Positions 8,317-18,010 of a DNA stretch of 64,000 nt are shown piece after piece (positions within the stretch are counted from its first letter, which is position 1; each line of letters opens with the position of its first letter). A program made the position numbers and the translations under genes. Origin of the DNA: DTU018 sp029550685 (lineage in GTDB: Bacteria; Bacillota; Syntrophomonadia; Syntrophomonadales; Syntrophomonadaceae); contig DAONVO010000001.1 of NCBI GenBank assembly GCA_035412805.1, positions 27,954-91,953 of the forward strand, given 5' to 3'. The notes beneath the pieces are model-generated. The model was not told the DNA's origin, ran no database searches, and worked only from the letters and a program-made list of their open reading frames with translations.

Positions 8317-9978
8317 CTACTGAAACTTAAACCAGAATACTACCCCGTCTTCACAGTTTTGGGCACCATAGGAAAAGCCGTGCAATTCTAAAATGGTGCG
8401 GGCAATGGCCAAGCCCAGGCCGGTACCTTTGGAGTGACCACGGGACAGGTCAGATTTCTTAAAAGGAAGCCATATTTCCTTTATGCGCTCTTCTGGTATG
8501 TGGCTGCCGCTATTATAGATTTCATACCGATCGCCAGAGATTCTAATGCTAATTGAGCCGCCCTCCGGGGTATGTCCCAGGGCATTGACAAAAAAGTTGT
8601 CAATCACTCGTTCTATCATGGCATGATCTGCCTTTATCACGGCCTCCCCATCGATGTCAACCGTGAGGGATTTTTCCTGGGAAATTGGGCGGTAACGACC
8701 AATCACCTCATTACTGGCTTCCGCCAGGGACAGTTCCTCCCGTTTTATTTGCAGGAAATCCGACTCTAATCTGGTCATCTCCAGCATGCTGCGGATGATC
8801 TTATCCATCCTTTCTACATTAGACAGGATATGGGCGGCATAATGCTCCCGCTTCTCGGTGTGGATGTTTTCCTGTAAGTTCTGGGCGTAGCCAGAAATAA
8901 TGCTCAAAGGGGTTTTCAAGTCATGAGCCAGGGCATCGGTCATTTCCTGACGCTGTTTTTCCAGTTCCTCTCTCTCCCGATAAGTTTTATAAGTCTGCCG
9001 GGAAAGTATGAAAGCCACCCCCAGGAATATGACCAGACAGGAAATCCAGACAAACACCAATGTAGTGGAGCATCGCTCCCACATATTGATATCACGAGCT
9101 ATCACCGTCCAAAAGTCACTATAATATTTTTGGTCTATGCCGTGAATCGTGTTCTGATAAGGCATGGGCAAGTAATAGCGATAGGTGGTCAACGCGATTC
9201 TTTGACTGGGATGCTCCAAATGTTGCATGATTTCTGTTTCTTTCAACTGCTCTGCATCGGTTACTAATTGCCGGAGTTCAGCATGTTTTTTACTGTTGGT
9301 TGCCGGGCTAATGTTTCCATGCTCAAAATAAGGTAAGTCTCGAGTATTTTGATAGCGAGAAGTATAGATAATTTCATCAGTGACGGTCCCACCGCCTGAA
9401 GTTACATGGCCCTGTTCATCGAAGGTGTCAGCATACATGGGATTAACCGTTATTTTACCGGGGATAACCATTTCCTGATCCAGCCAAAAGCCCCTTAAAT
9501 CTACAGTATAATGCCAGAGATCACCTGCCTTTTTCGGCTGGAAATCAGCAGTCAGATAATATTCCAATTCGGATATCTCTTCATCACTAAACCATTCCCG
9601 GGGATTTAAATATCCATATTGTTTGCCGCCATCATACTGGACTATCCAGTAGTTATTAGTATGAAAAAGCAGTTGGTAATCACCGGTGAAAACAGCTATT
9701 TCAGTTCCAGCCACAGTAAAGAAACTTGTGCTTCTAACCAATTCCTTTCTTAGGGAGACCAGATCCGTAACCTGGTTGTTACTGTCAAGGTAATTCTGAA
9801 GAATTTCGGCCACTCGGTTGTTGACACCGTTAGCATAGGTTCTGAATTCCATTCCCGCCACCTTCTGCTCTTCTGATATAACGAAAATGCTAAAGCCCGT
9901 CATCAGCAACAGGTAGATAGCGAAAAACGCACTAAAGACACGCGTATAAATGAGGCGTTTGGTGATGTTTTTCTGCAT
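8317..9978 (-). CDS. Two-component sensor histidine kinase
   Basis: A membrane sensor of 553 aa. TM1 is at about 13-34, a large extracellular sensor region covers 35-304, and TM2 is at about 305-326. The HisKA H-box has H352 in AHDLKTPLS. An N-box (VIDNFFVNALGHTPEGG) and a GTGLGLAIA G-box complete the kinase. No clear HAMP domain is seen between TM2 and the H-box. The sensor region has no recognised domain, so the signal is unknown. It is directly next to its response regulator (stop of one at the start of the other). The pair sits with an acyl-CoA synthetase inside an otherwise conserved gene order. Confidence 0.9.
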   Translation of the reverse strand: MQKNITKRLIYTRVFSAFFAIYLLLMTGFSIFVISEEQKVAGMEFRTYANGVNNRVAEILQNYLDSNNQVTDLVSLRKELVRSTSFFTVAGTEIAVFTGDYQLLFHTNNYWIVQYDGGKQYGYLNPREWFSDEEISELEYYLTADFQPKKAGDLWHYTVDLRGFWLDQEMVIPGKITVNPMYADTFDEQGHVTSGGGTVTDEIIYTSRYQNTRDLPYFEHGNISPATNSKKHAELRQLVTDAEQLKETEIMQHLEHPSQRIALTTYRYYLPMPYQNTIHGIDQKYYSDFWTVIARDINMWERCSTTLVFVWISCLVIFLGVAFILSRQTYKTYREREELEKQRQEMTDALAHDLKTPLSIISGYAQNLQENIHTEKREHYAAHILSNVERMDKIIRSMLEMTRLESDFLQIKREELSLAEASNEVIGRYRPISQEKSLTVDIDGEAVIKADHAMIERVIDNFFVNALGHTPEGGSISIRISGDRYEIYNSGSHIPEERIKEIWLPFKKSDLSRGHSKGTGLGLAIARTILELHGFSYGAQNCEDGVVFWFKFQ

Positions 9979-10659
9979 TTATCTCTCCTCCAGTTTATAA
10001 CCGATTTTAAACACAGTCTTAATTTGGGCGGCGCTATCGCCTAAAGCCTTACGCAGCTTTTTTATATGGTTATCCACCACCCGGTCATTACCATCGAAAT
10101 CATATCCCCATAACCGGATGAGCAAACTCTCCCGGCTGACGGCTTTTCCCTGATTTTCCATTAGTATTTTTAGTAATCCAAATTCCAGGGGAGCCAGGAT
10201 CACCTCAGCTTCATGCACATAGACGGTACAGCGATAGGGATCTAATTTTATATGACCGGCAGTCATCACTTCATCTCTTACCATGCCTTTGGCGCGTTTT
10301 AACAAAGCCATTACTTTGGCATAAAGCTCGGCCAGGGAGAAAGGCTTGACGATATAGTCGTCACAACCCAGATGATACCCGTATAAACGGTCATTTTCCT
10401 GATGACGGGCAGTAATGAACATAATCGGAACATCACTGGTCTTGCGCAGTTCCCGGCAGATTGCAAACCCGTCAACTTCCGGCAGCATGACATCCAGAAG
10501 CACCAGATCATATTCCTGGTCCAGATATTTTTCCATTCCCTCATGCCCGGTCTCCGCGGATTCTATATCGATGATCCCATTACTTTTATCCAAAAAGTAA
10601 TCGGTAATGATCTCTCTTATTTCCGGATCATCTTCCACCAAAAGCAACCTGAAAACCAT
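9979..10659 (-). CDS. OmpR/PhoB-family response regulator
   Basis: The receiver domain has acidic residues D10 and D11, phosphoacceptor D56 (LVLLDVMLP) and K105 (YIVKPF). A C-terminal winged helix (about 130-224) with DNRVVDNHIKKLRKAL marks the OmpR/PhoB class. At 226 aa it is full length. It precedes the kinase at 8317-9978 in the same operon. Its target is unknown; the divergent acyl-CoA synthetase promoter region at 10660-10979 is an obvious candidate. Confidence 0.92.
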   Translation of the reverse strand: MVFRLLLVEDDPEIREIITDYFLDKSNGIIDIESAETGHEGMEKYLDQEYDLVLLDVMLPEVDGFAICRELRKTSDVPIMFITARHQENDRLYGYHLGCDDYIVKPFSLAELYAKVMALLKRAKGMVRDEVMTAGHIKLDPYRCTVYVHEAEVILAPLEFGLLKILMENQGKAVSRESLLIRLWGYDFDGNDRVVDNHIKKLRKALGDSAAQIKTVFKIGYKLEER

Positions 10660-10979
10660 CTCTTCACCTCCAGGTATAGATTACCAATTAAATATATCTT
10701 TTTTGTGTCCTTCTAGGTTCAAAGGCAATTTATTAAGGCAAGGAAAACAATGCCCGAATAAGGCAGAAAAAATAAGTCCGCAGTTATTGGCGAGGCAATT
10801 CCACTTTAGTCAATATTTTTACAAATTTCTTTTATTTGGTACAAAATAAGGCAAGTCTGAAAAGTAGCGTCTTTTTTCAGTATATTACGCTTCAATATTA
10901 AATTTTGATTTATCATAATTTTCAATCATAATGAATTACAAACAAATATTAACATTTTTCTTCAAGGAGGATCGGATTA
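10660..10979. other. 320-nt divergent intergenic region upstream of the response regulator and the acyl-CoA synthetase
   Basis: AT-rich DNA that must hold the divergent promoters. A strong ribosome-binding site AAGGAGG lies 10 nt before the synthetase start and a GAGGTG site precedes the response regulator. I could not assign a clean -35/-10 pair, and I see no gene or riboswitch. Confidence 0.4.
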
Positions 10980-12845
10980 ATGCACAAAGCGACTCAAAAC
11001 TTACCGGTTTGGCGTGATTCTGACAGAGACTGGGAAACGGAATTCGAGAAATATGTATCTGAAAACAGAACACTCGCCTATATGATGCTAAAAAACGCCA
11101 GGATTTATAAGGATGAAATTATTTTGTCTCAAAAGAATTACAAAGGTGAGTGGGAATCTCTTACCTGGGCCGAATATGCCGACAGATTCACAGCCCTGGC
11201 CAAGGCTCTGATCGACATAGGAATTGACGTTGGTGATAAGTGCTCCATATTCTCCAGAAACTGCTCAGAGTGGGCGATTTCAGACATGGGCATTTTGGCA
11301 GCACGTGCGGTTTCTGTCCCTATTTATGCCACCAACTCTAAAGAAGAGGCTGAATACATAGTCAATGATGCCGAAGTAAAAGTAGTCTTTGTTGGAGATC
11401 AAGAACAATATGACCGGATTGCCCAGATAATACCTGATAATCAATACCTAAAACTGATAGTTGCTATGAAAGATAATATAAACATTGCTGGTGACAAAAG
11501 TGTTTACCTGACCCAGCTCATCGAAAAAGGCCGCCAATTGGCTAATGACAAAGATTTTGAAAACCGTATCAATAATGCTAACCCCGGTGATATAGTAACC
11601 ATTATATATACATCGGGAACCACCGGAAATCCCAAGGGAGCCGTTCATACCCATCGATCATTCTTGTGCGGAATATTTCCAGCCTGGCGTTTTCCGGAAG
11701 CCGGGCCTCATTACACTTCTCTTTCCATCCTGCCCTTGTCACACATATTTGAAAGATTATGGTCCTACGGTTGTATGTGCAACGGAGTTAAAATCGGCTA
11801 CTGTCCTGACCCAGCCAATTTTCTTGAATATATGAATCACTTCAGACCACATTTTATGACCAGTGTACCAAGGATGTGGGATAAAGTTTACGGTACCATC
11901 CATGCCAACATGAAAAATGCCGGTGGGATGAAGTATAAGATGTTTGAATGGGCTAAAAAAGTTGGGATCCAAGCCTATAGAAACAACAAATACGGCTTAA
12001 AATACAGGATTGCTGACAAGCTGGTTTTCAGCAAAATACGAGCCTTACTGGGCGCTGAGAACTGTAATATTTATCATGTGGGTGGATCTCCCTTTGCACC
12101 GGAAGTAAATGAATTCTTCCAAGCTGCAGGTATTAATATTTTCATGGGCTATGGATTAACTGAACTCTTTCCAGTTTGTGTAGGTTTTAGAGATAATGCT
12201 ATCCCCGGGTATTGCGGAGTACTGCTTTCCCTTTGCGATGCTCGGATTTCCGATGAAGGTGAAGTGCAGCTAAAAGGTGGCATGTGCATGACCGAATACT
12301 ATAAGAATCCTGAAGCCACTAAAGAAATATTTACTGAAGACGGCTGGTTAAAAACGGGGGATGTGGGCGAACTACATTATGTGGAAAAGAATGGTGAAAA
12401 ACTTGGATATATTAAAATAACTGATCGTATCAAAGAAATCATAATCACCTCCGGAGGCAAAAATATCTCCCCGCAGCAGATCGAGTCCCTTCTGGGCAAT
12501 GAAATATTTATCTCCCAGTTCGTGTGTATAGGTGAAGGAAGAAAATTCTTATCTGCCTTAGTGGTGCCGAATTTCCCGATTCTGGAAGACTACTGTAAAA
12601 AGAATAATATTGAGTATACTTCTCCCGAACAAATCATTCAAAATCCCGAGATCTACAAGTTATATGAAAATATAATTGATGCCAATACTAAAAGCCTGGG
12701 CCAAGTCGAAAAAATAAAGAAATTTATTTTGTTGCCCGAGGAGTTGACTCAGGAAAAGGGTGAATTGACTCCTACCCTGAAACTGAAGCGTAAATTTATT
12801 GATCAAAAATACAAACACCTGATTGATAAGTTGTATGAAGAATAA
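10980..12845 (+). CDS. AMP-forming long-chain acyl-CoA synthetase
   Basis: It activates a fatty acid with ATP and CoA to acyl-CoA, AMP and pyrophosphate, the entry step to beta-oxidation or lipid use. The ANL adenylation signature YTSGTTGNPKG is at 210-220. A second motif, YGLTELFPV, lies near 390, and the C-terminal hinge/lysine region includes TDRIKEIIITSGGKNISP. At 621 aa it matches the FadD/Faa class with a long C-terminal domain. There is no signal peptide. It is monocistronic, with its own strong ribosome-binding site and a terminator at 12893-12928. Several such genes are expected in a syntrophic fatty-acid degrader. Chain-length preference cannot be read from sequence. Confidence 0.9.
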   Translation: MHKATQNLPVWRDSDRDWETEFEKYVSENRTLAYMMLKNARIYKDEIILSQKNYKGEWESLTWAEYADRFTALAKALIDIGIDVGDKCSIFSRNCSEWAISDMGILAARAVSVPIYATNSKEEAEYIVNDAEVKVVFVGDQEQYDRIAQIIPDNQYLKLIVAMKDNINIAGDKSVYLTQLIEKGRQLANDKDFENRINNANPGDIVTIIYTSGTTGNPKGAVHTHRSFLCGIFPAWRFPEAGPHYTSLSILPLSHIFERLWSYGCMCNGVKIGYCPDPANFLEYMNHFRPHFMTSVPRMWDKVYGTIHANMKNAGGMKYKMFEWAKKVGIQAYRNNKYGLKYRIADKLVFSKIRALLGAENCNIYHVGGSPFAPEVNEFFQAAGINIFMGYGLTELFPVCVGFRDNAIPGYCGVLLSLCDARISDEGEVQLKGGMCMTEYYKNPEATKEIFTEDGWLKTGDVGELHYVEKNGEKLGYIKITDRIKEIIITSGGKNISPQQIESLLGNEIFISQFVCIGEGRKFLSALVVPNFPILEDYCKKNNIEYTSPEQIIQNPEIYKLYENIIDANTKSLGQVEKIKKFILLPEELTQEKGELTPTLKLKRKFIDQKYKHLIDKLYEE

Positions 12846-12892
12846 TCACGGTGTTGTTGTAAAAAACGCATGATAACCGGATTTTATTTAAT

Positions 12893-12928
12893 AAGGCCGA
12901 TTTCTCTTCAGAACATCGGCCTTTATTT
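12893..12928 (+). terminator. Terminator of the acyl-CoA synthetase gene
   Basis: A 9-bp perfect stem, AAGGCCGAT/ATCGGCCTT, with a 13-nt loop is followed by TATTTATCAT. It lies between two converging genes and could work in both directions. Confidence 0.75.
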
Positions 12929-12929
12929 A

Positions 12930-14591
12930 TCATACTTCCATTATTATGGGCAGTATCATGGGTCTTCGTCCCGTTTTCTCATAGAGATGCTTACCTAGAC
13001 GGTCGCGCACCTGGGCTTTTATAACCGCCCATTCGGTTATCCTACGCTGACCACAGCTATCCAAAGCTTCTTTTACCCGTTCTTTAGCATCATCTATCAG
13101 TTGCTCAGATTCGCGAACATATACGAACCCTCGGGTAACTATATCTGGACCAGCCAATACTTCACCGGTATCCTTTTGAATAGTTACCACTACTATCATA
13201 ATCCCATCCTGGGACAACTGCTTCCGGTCTCGCAAAACAATATTGCCAACATCTCCGACACCCAGCCCATCGACCAAAATTTTGCCGGCGGTAACTTTGC
13301 CAACAATGCTGGCCTTCTTCCGGCTCACCTCTATTATCTGACCATTTTCAGCTACAAATATGCGCGAACGGGGAATACCCAGACTTTCGGCTAACCGGGC
13401 GTGTTTCATTAAATGCCGGTACTCACCGTGAACGGGTACAAAAAACCGGGGACGAATCAAATTCAGTAATATTTTCAATTCTTCTTGGGCCGCATGTCCG
13501 GAAACATGCACTCCCATACCTTTTTCATATATTACTTCTGCTCCCTGCCGGAACAGCAAGTCAACTGTTCTGGCTACCAGTTTCTCATTGCCTGGTATCG
13601 GTGTAGCCGAAATGATGACTGTATCATCAGGTTCAATACCAACCCAACGGTGATCAGCAGTTGCCATACGCGTCAAAGCTGACATAGGTTCACCCTGAGA
13701 GCCGGTTGTAACTATTACGATCTGATTGGGAGGATATTTACTTATATCTTCTTGCTCTATAAAAATACCTTCAGGTATTTTCATATAACCTAATTCGCAA
13801 GCTATCTTAACATTATTGATCATGCTGCGGCCAATAACACATACTTTACGGCCATAGTTATGAGCTGTACTTATAACTTGTTGAATGCGGTGTACATTGG
13901 AAGCAAAGGTGGTTACGATGATGCGTCCCTGACACTTGCCGAACAACTCGTCAAAAGTATTGCCCACCACTTTTTCCGACATTGTAAAGCCTGGTTTATC
14001 AGCGTTGCTGCTATCACCAAGGAACACCAGAACTCCTTTCTCACCCAGTTCGGCCAGTTTACGAAAATCTACCACCTCTCCATCAACCGGAGTCTGATCC
14101 AGTTTAATATCTCCGGTATGCAAAATGATGCCTACGGGGGTGTGTATGGCAATCCCCATGGCATCTGGAATACTATGACTTACCCGGATAAACTCTACTT
14201 CCAGATCATCAATCTTGATAACATCCCGGGGTTTAACTACCTGCAAACAACCGCAATCCAGATTATGCTCATGTAATTTCTCTTCCACTATCCCCAGAGT
14301 AAGTCTGCTGCCATAGACGGGAACCTGAAGCTCTTTTAAAACATAGGGGAGGGCTCCAACATGATCCTCATGGCCATGAGTCAACAAAATGGCTTTAACT
14401 TTATCCCGATTCTCTATCAGATAAGTGATGTCAGGAATAACCACATCTATTCCCAGCAGTTCCTCTTCGGGAAACATCAGACCAGTGTCGATGACCACAA
14501 TAGTGTCCCCATAACGGACTGCAAGCATATTTTTGCCGATTTCCCCCATACCGCCCAGGGGAATAATCTGAATACGCTCATTATCAGACAC
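12930..14591 (-). CDS. rnj: Ribonuclease J
   Basis: A metallo-beta-lactamase/beta-CASP ribonuclease with 5'-to-3' exo- and endonuclease activity in mRNA decay and rRNA maturation. The metal motif THGHEDH (H72, H74, D76, H77) is intact, so the protein should be active. At 553 aa it has the usual MBL, beta-CASP and C-terminal domains. It starts with GTG at 14591 after AGGAGGTG. Position between dapA and tepA matches rnjB (ymfA) of Bacillus, but the intact metal site means it could be the only or main RNase J here. Confidence 0.93.
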   Translation of the reverse strand: MSDNERIQIIPLGGMGEIGKNMLAVRYGDTIVVIDTGLMFPEEELLGIDVVIPDITYLIENRDKVKAILLTHGHEDHVGALPYVLKELQVPVYGSRLTLGIVEEKLHEHNLDCGCLQVVKPRDVIKIDDLEVEFIRVSHSIPDAMGIAIHTPVGIILHTGDIKLDQTPVDGEVVDFRKLAELGEKGVLVFLGDSSNADKPGFTMSEKVVGNTFDELFGKCQGRIIVTTFASNVHRIQQVISTAHNYGRKVCVIGRSMINNVKIACELGYMKIPEGIFIEQEDISKYPPNQIVIVTTGSQGEPMSALTRMATADHRWVGIEPDDTVIISATPIPGNEKLVARTVDLLFRQGAEVIYEKGMGVHVSGHAAQEELKILLNLIRPRFFVPVHGEYRHLMKHARLAESLGIPRSRIFVAENGQIIEVSRKKASIVGKVTAGKILVDGLGVGDVGNIVLRDRKQLSQDGIMIVVVTIQKDTGEVLAGPDIVTRGFVYVRESEQLIDDAKERVKEALDSCGQRRITEWAVIKAQVRDRLGKHLYEKTGRRPMILPIIMEV

Positions 14592-14677
14592 GGTTTCACC
14601 TCCTTGCTATTCAGTTTTAATTCCGCCCGAACCAATCGCTTTGATTATTATAGCCGATACAAAAAGGCCTTACAACT

Positions 14678-14704
14678 AACAACCTTCCTAACTTGAAGGT
14701 TGTT
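14678..14704. other. 10-bp perfect hairpin in the RNase J leader
   Basis: AACAACCTTC and GAAGGTTGTT pair over 10 bp around a 7-nt loop, about 90-110 nt upstream of the RNase J start. There is no adjacent T-run on the minus strand. A 5' stem could affect stability of the rnj message. Confidence 0.4.
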
Positions 14705-14710
14705 ATCCAT

Positions 14711-14772
14711 AAAAAAAGACGGATCCTGCCCGCCAATCACATTGGTCATTATCAGTACAGGATCCGCCTTTT
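14711..14772 (-). terminator. Rho-independent terminator after dapA
   Basis: On the minus strand, GGCGGATCCTG pairs with CAGGATCCGTC, with a nested CCAAT/ATTGG stem, and runs into TTTTTTT. It begins about 14 nt past the dapA stop and should end the dapB-to-dapA transcript, or part of it, before rnj. Confidence 0.8.
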
Positions 14773-14785
14773 GGCTAAGCAATTC

Positions 14786-15664
14786 TTAGATCAGTCCATT
14801 GGTCACCAACATCTCTCTGATTGCTGCGCGTTCCGCATCACTGGTACCGGTCAAAGGCAGCCTTAAACCTCCTACCTGGATATTCATCATGTTTAGGGCT
14901 TCTTTAAGAGGGATAGGATTGGTCGTGATAAACAGCCCCTTGAAAATGGGGAATAATTTTAAGTGTATGCGAGTTGCTTCTGAGGCATCGCCCTTTACAA
15001 AAGCATCTATCATGCGGGCAATATCTTGGCCTACCAGGTGGGATGCCACACTTACCACTCCGTATGCTCCCACAGACATCATGGGGAGAGTAAGGGAGTC
15101 ATCCCCTGAATAGATTTTTACTGTGTCCGGCAACAACCGGGCCAGCTGGGAAGCCTGATTCATATCTCCGGTCGATTCTTTGAGAGCTACTATGTTTTCA
15201 ATGGCTGCCAAGCGGGCCATGGTTTCAGGTAATATGTTGCAGCCGGTCCGGCTGGGAATATTATAGACCATAACTGGTAAACTTACTGCCTCAGCTATAG
15301 CTCGGAAATGCTGGTAAAGTCCTTCCTGGCTGGGTTTATTATAATAGGGGGCTACCAGCAGTAGACCGTCTACACCGGTTTTTTCTGCTTTGCGACTAAG
15401 CTCTATGTCATGCCGGGTATTATAGCTGCCGGTACCTGCCCATACCATAATCTTGTCACCCACCTGTTCTTTTACCACTGAGAACAGGCGAAGTTTCTCT
15501 TCCTCAGACAATACTGGCGATTCTCCCGTTGTTCCCGCTACCACAATTCCCTGAGTGCCGTTTTTCACCAGGTAATCGGCTAGCTGAGCAGCCCTGCCAT
15601 AGTCCACCTTTAAGTCATCATCAAAAGGCGTTACCATAGCTGTTACCAACCGGGGCATTTCCAT
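14786..15664 (-). CDS. dapA: 4-hydroxy-tetrahydrodipicolinate synthase
   Basis: It condenses pyruvate with aspartate semialdehyde, the first step of the lysine/diaminopimelate branch. The Schiff-base lysine is K162 in VALKESTG. Y134, R139 and the T45-T46 pair of the active site are present. The 292-aa length is standard. It lies in the cluster dapB-dpaA-dpaB-asd-aspartokinase-dapA, which places both users of its product, DapB (lysine) and DpaAB (dipicolinate), under one roof. A terminator follows directly. Confidence 0.95.
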   Translation of the reverse strand: MEMPRLVTAMVTPFDDDLKVDYGRAAQLADYLVKNGTQGIVVAGTTGESPVLSEEEKLRLFSVVKEQVGDKIMVWAGTGSYNTRHDIELSRKAEKTGVDGLLLVAPYYNKPSQEGLYQHFRAIAEAVSLPVMVYNIPSRTGCNILPETMARLAAIENIVALKESTGDMNQASQLARLLPDTVKIYSGDDSLTLPMMSVGAYGVVSVASHLVGQDIARMIDAFVKGDASEATRIHLKLFPIFKGLFITTNPIPLKEALNMMNIQVGGLRLPLTGTSDAERAAIREMLVTNGLI

Positions 15665-15688
15665 CTAGATCACCTTCTATTAAATATA

Positions 15689-16918
15689 TTAAATATTTCC
15701 TAATTCAAATTTATCATGGAGTGCTTTAACAGCTTTCTCCATATGCTCACGCTTTACCAGGCACCAGATATTGGTATATGAATCTCCCGACTGGAGAATG
15801 GGAATGTTGTGGTCAGTCAGAGCTTCCACCACTCGGGCCATAACTCCCGGAATACCGGTCATACCCGCTCCAACAACGGCTACTTTGGCACAGTTCATTT
15901 CCACATCGGGGTTAAGGCCAAGGTTGTGCAATATATCAATGGTACGAGCAGAGTCGTCAGTTGGCACTGTAAACATGATTAATTCAGGCTGAACACTGAT
16001 AAAATCTATGCTGATTCCGTTCTCTGCCAGGGTTTTGAATATCTTTAATTCTACGCTCTTCTTGTCATCCAGACTACTAATGTTTACTTTAATCTGAGCG
16101 ATACTGGAAGTATAGGTAATTCCGGTTATTAACCGATCACGTATTATACTGACTGCATCCTGGCGTCCAAAGTTTTGATGGGTTATCAACGTCCCAGGAG
16201 AATCAGAAAACGTAGACCGTACCCGCAGTGGTATACCGCTTTGCATGGCAATCTCTACCGCCCGGGGATGAATTACTTTAGCACCGTCCCTGGCCAGTTG
16301 GCATATCTCGTTGTAGGTAATATCATCCAACAACCTGGCATTTTCTACTATACGCGGATCGGCTGTCATTACTCCTTCTACGTCAGTAAAAATTTCCACC
16401 ACTTCGGCATGAAGGGCAACCCCCAAAGCACTAGCGGTAGTATCACTGCCTCCCCGACCCAGAGTAGTAAGTTCCCCATTTTCCGCTCTGCCTTGAAAGC
16501 CAGCCACTACCGGCACCAGGCCTTCTTTTAAGCAGGCTAGAATATTCTTGGGATTGATATATTTAATATGAGCATTGTTATATTGGTCATCGGTAACGAT
16601 TCCGGCCTGCTCCCCGGTTAAAAAATGGGCCGGAATACCACGGGAATTTAGCTGCGCCGTTAAAACCACTCCGGATATTATCTCCCCACAGGCCATGATG
16701 AGATCCATTTCCCGCGCAGCAGGCTGGGGATTGACATCACGTACCAGTTGGATCAAGGTGTCGGTAGCATAGGGATCTTGCTTTCTTCCCATAGCAGACA
16801 CAACCACAACCGATTGGTTTCCGGATTCAAGGGTTTTTTTTATAATATCACATACTCTATCCCGCTGCTCATAATTAGCCAGCGAGGTGCCGCCGAATTT
16901 TTGAACGGTAATTCTCAC
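15689..16918 (-). CDS. dapG: Aspartokinase
   Basis: It phosphorylates aspartate, the first step to lysine, threonine, methionine and diaminopimelate. The amino-acid kinase start KFGGTS is at residues 7-12 and a GRGGSDTTA motif lies near 153-161. Two C-terminal ACT domains (from about 265) give allosteric control. At 409 aa it is the full alpha-type subunit. It uses a GTG start. Between asd and dapA it matches dapG of Bacillus, the isozyme tied to diaminopimelate, so a similar role is likely; the feedback effector cannot be read here. Confidence 0.93.
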   Translation of the reverse strand: MRITVQKFGGTSLANYEQRDRVCDIIKKTLESGNQSVVVVSAMGRKQDPYATDTLIQLVRDVNPQPAAREMDLIMACGEIISGVVLTAQLNSRGIPAHFLTGEQAGIVTDDQYNNAHIKYINPKNILACLKEGLVPVVAGFQGRAENGELTTLGRGGSDTTASALGVALHAEVVEIFTDVEGVMTADPRIVENARLLDDITYNEICQLARDGAKVIHPRAVEIAMQSGIPLRVRSTFSDSPGTLITHQNFGRQDAVSIIRDRLITGITYTSSIAQIKVNISSLDDKKSVELKIFKTLAENGISIDFISVQPELIMFTVPTDDSARTIDILHNLGLNPDVEMNCAKVAVVGAGMTGIPGVMARVVEALTDHNIPILQSGDSYTNIWCLVKREHMEKAVKALHDKFELGNI

Positions 16919-16932
16919 TATATTCCACCGTC

Positions 16933-17949
16933 CTAATAATAATTGCGTTCAACTACAATCTCCGCTATTTGCACCGCATTGGTGGCTGCTCCCTTACGGA
17001 TCTGGTCAGCTGCCACCCACATAGCAATCCCGTTATCACTGGAAAGATCTCGGCGAATTCTTCCTACAAAAACTTCATCTTTATTGGAAGTGTACAATGG
17101 CATAGGATAGACATTATTAGCGGGATCATCCTCGACTATAACACCAGGTGATTGACTGAGAATTTCTCTGACTTGCTCGGGAGTTAAAGGAGTCTTGGTT
17201 TCCAGGTTGATTGATTCGGAATGACTGCGAAAGACCGGTACCCTAACTGCGGTAGCGGCAACTTTCAACTCGGGATGATGCATTATTTTCCTGGTTTCCC
17301 AGACCATTTTCATTTCTTCCCGGGTATATCCATCTTCTACAAAACTGTCTATATGCGGGATGACATTAAAAGCAATGGGATGTTGGAAAGTATGCGGTAC
17401 AACAGACTCTCCGGCAAAATAGGCCCGGGTATGAGCGTCCAGTTCCTCCAAACCAGCTTTTCCAGCACCCGATACGGCTTGATAAGTAGATACCACTACT
17501 CTGTTTATATGAGCGGCTTTATGAATCGGATTTATAGCCACTACCATTATGATAGTTGAACAATTCGGATTAGCTATAATTCCCTTATGCCAGGCAACGT
17601 CTTCCGGGTTTACTTCCGGAACTACCAGAGGGACTTCATCTGTCAAGCGAAAGGCATAACTGTTGTCAATTACTGTGCAGTTGCATTCTACCGCCTGAGG
17701 TGCCAACTCCCTGCTGACATCAGTTCCGACTGCAAACAGAGCAATATCTGCCTCTTTGAAGTGTTCCCGGCTGGCTGCCTGAACCTTTATAGTTTCACCC
17801 TTAAAATCTATTAATATCCCTTCCTCCCTGGGATCAGCCAAGCAAATAAGTTTGCTGATGGGGAAATCCCGTTCCTGGAGAACTTTCAACATTTCCTGTC
17901 CTACAGCTCCTGTTGCTCCAACGATAGCCAAACGTATGCCCCTTGACAC
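16933..17949 (-). CDS. asd: Aspartate-semialdehyde dehydrogenase
   Basis: It reduces aspartyl phosphate to aspartate semialdehyde with NADPH. The Rossmann glycine motif GATGAVG is near the start and the catalytic Cys is C130 in NPNCST. A conserved His (RSHSE) follows near 240. I trimmed the start to GTG 17949: GGAGG lies 9 nt upstream, and the 39 extra residues of the longer frame have no family counterpart and would overlap dpaB. The result is 338 aa, typical of the family. It lies in the lysine/dipicolinate cluster. Confidence 0.94.
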   Translation of the reverse strand: MSRGIRLAIVGATGAVGQEMLKVLQERDFPISKLICLADPREEGILIDFKGETIKVQAASREHFKEADIALFAVGTDVSRELAPQAVECNCTVIDNSYAFRLTDEVPLVVPEVNPEDVAWHKGIIANPNCSTIIMVVAINPIHKAAHINRVVVSTYQAVSGAGKAGLEELDAHTRAYFAGESVVPHTFQHPIAFNVIPHIDSFVEDGYTREEMKMVWETRKIMHHPELKVAATAVRVPVFRSHSESINLETKTPLTPEQVREILSQSPGVIVEDDPANNVYPMPLYTSNKDEVFVGRIRRDLSSDNGIAMWVAADQIRKGAATNAVQIAEIVVERNYY

Positions 17950-18010
17950 GTCAATAAACCTCCCTGCAAAAACATCTGCATTCCATTTTATCACAGCAGG
18001 ATTATCTTGC

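Noticed and set aside
12930..14591. Calling the ribonuclease strictly RnjB (J2)
   Set aside because: The full metal-binding HGHEDH motif is present, so an active J1-like role cannot be excluded; I used the general name.
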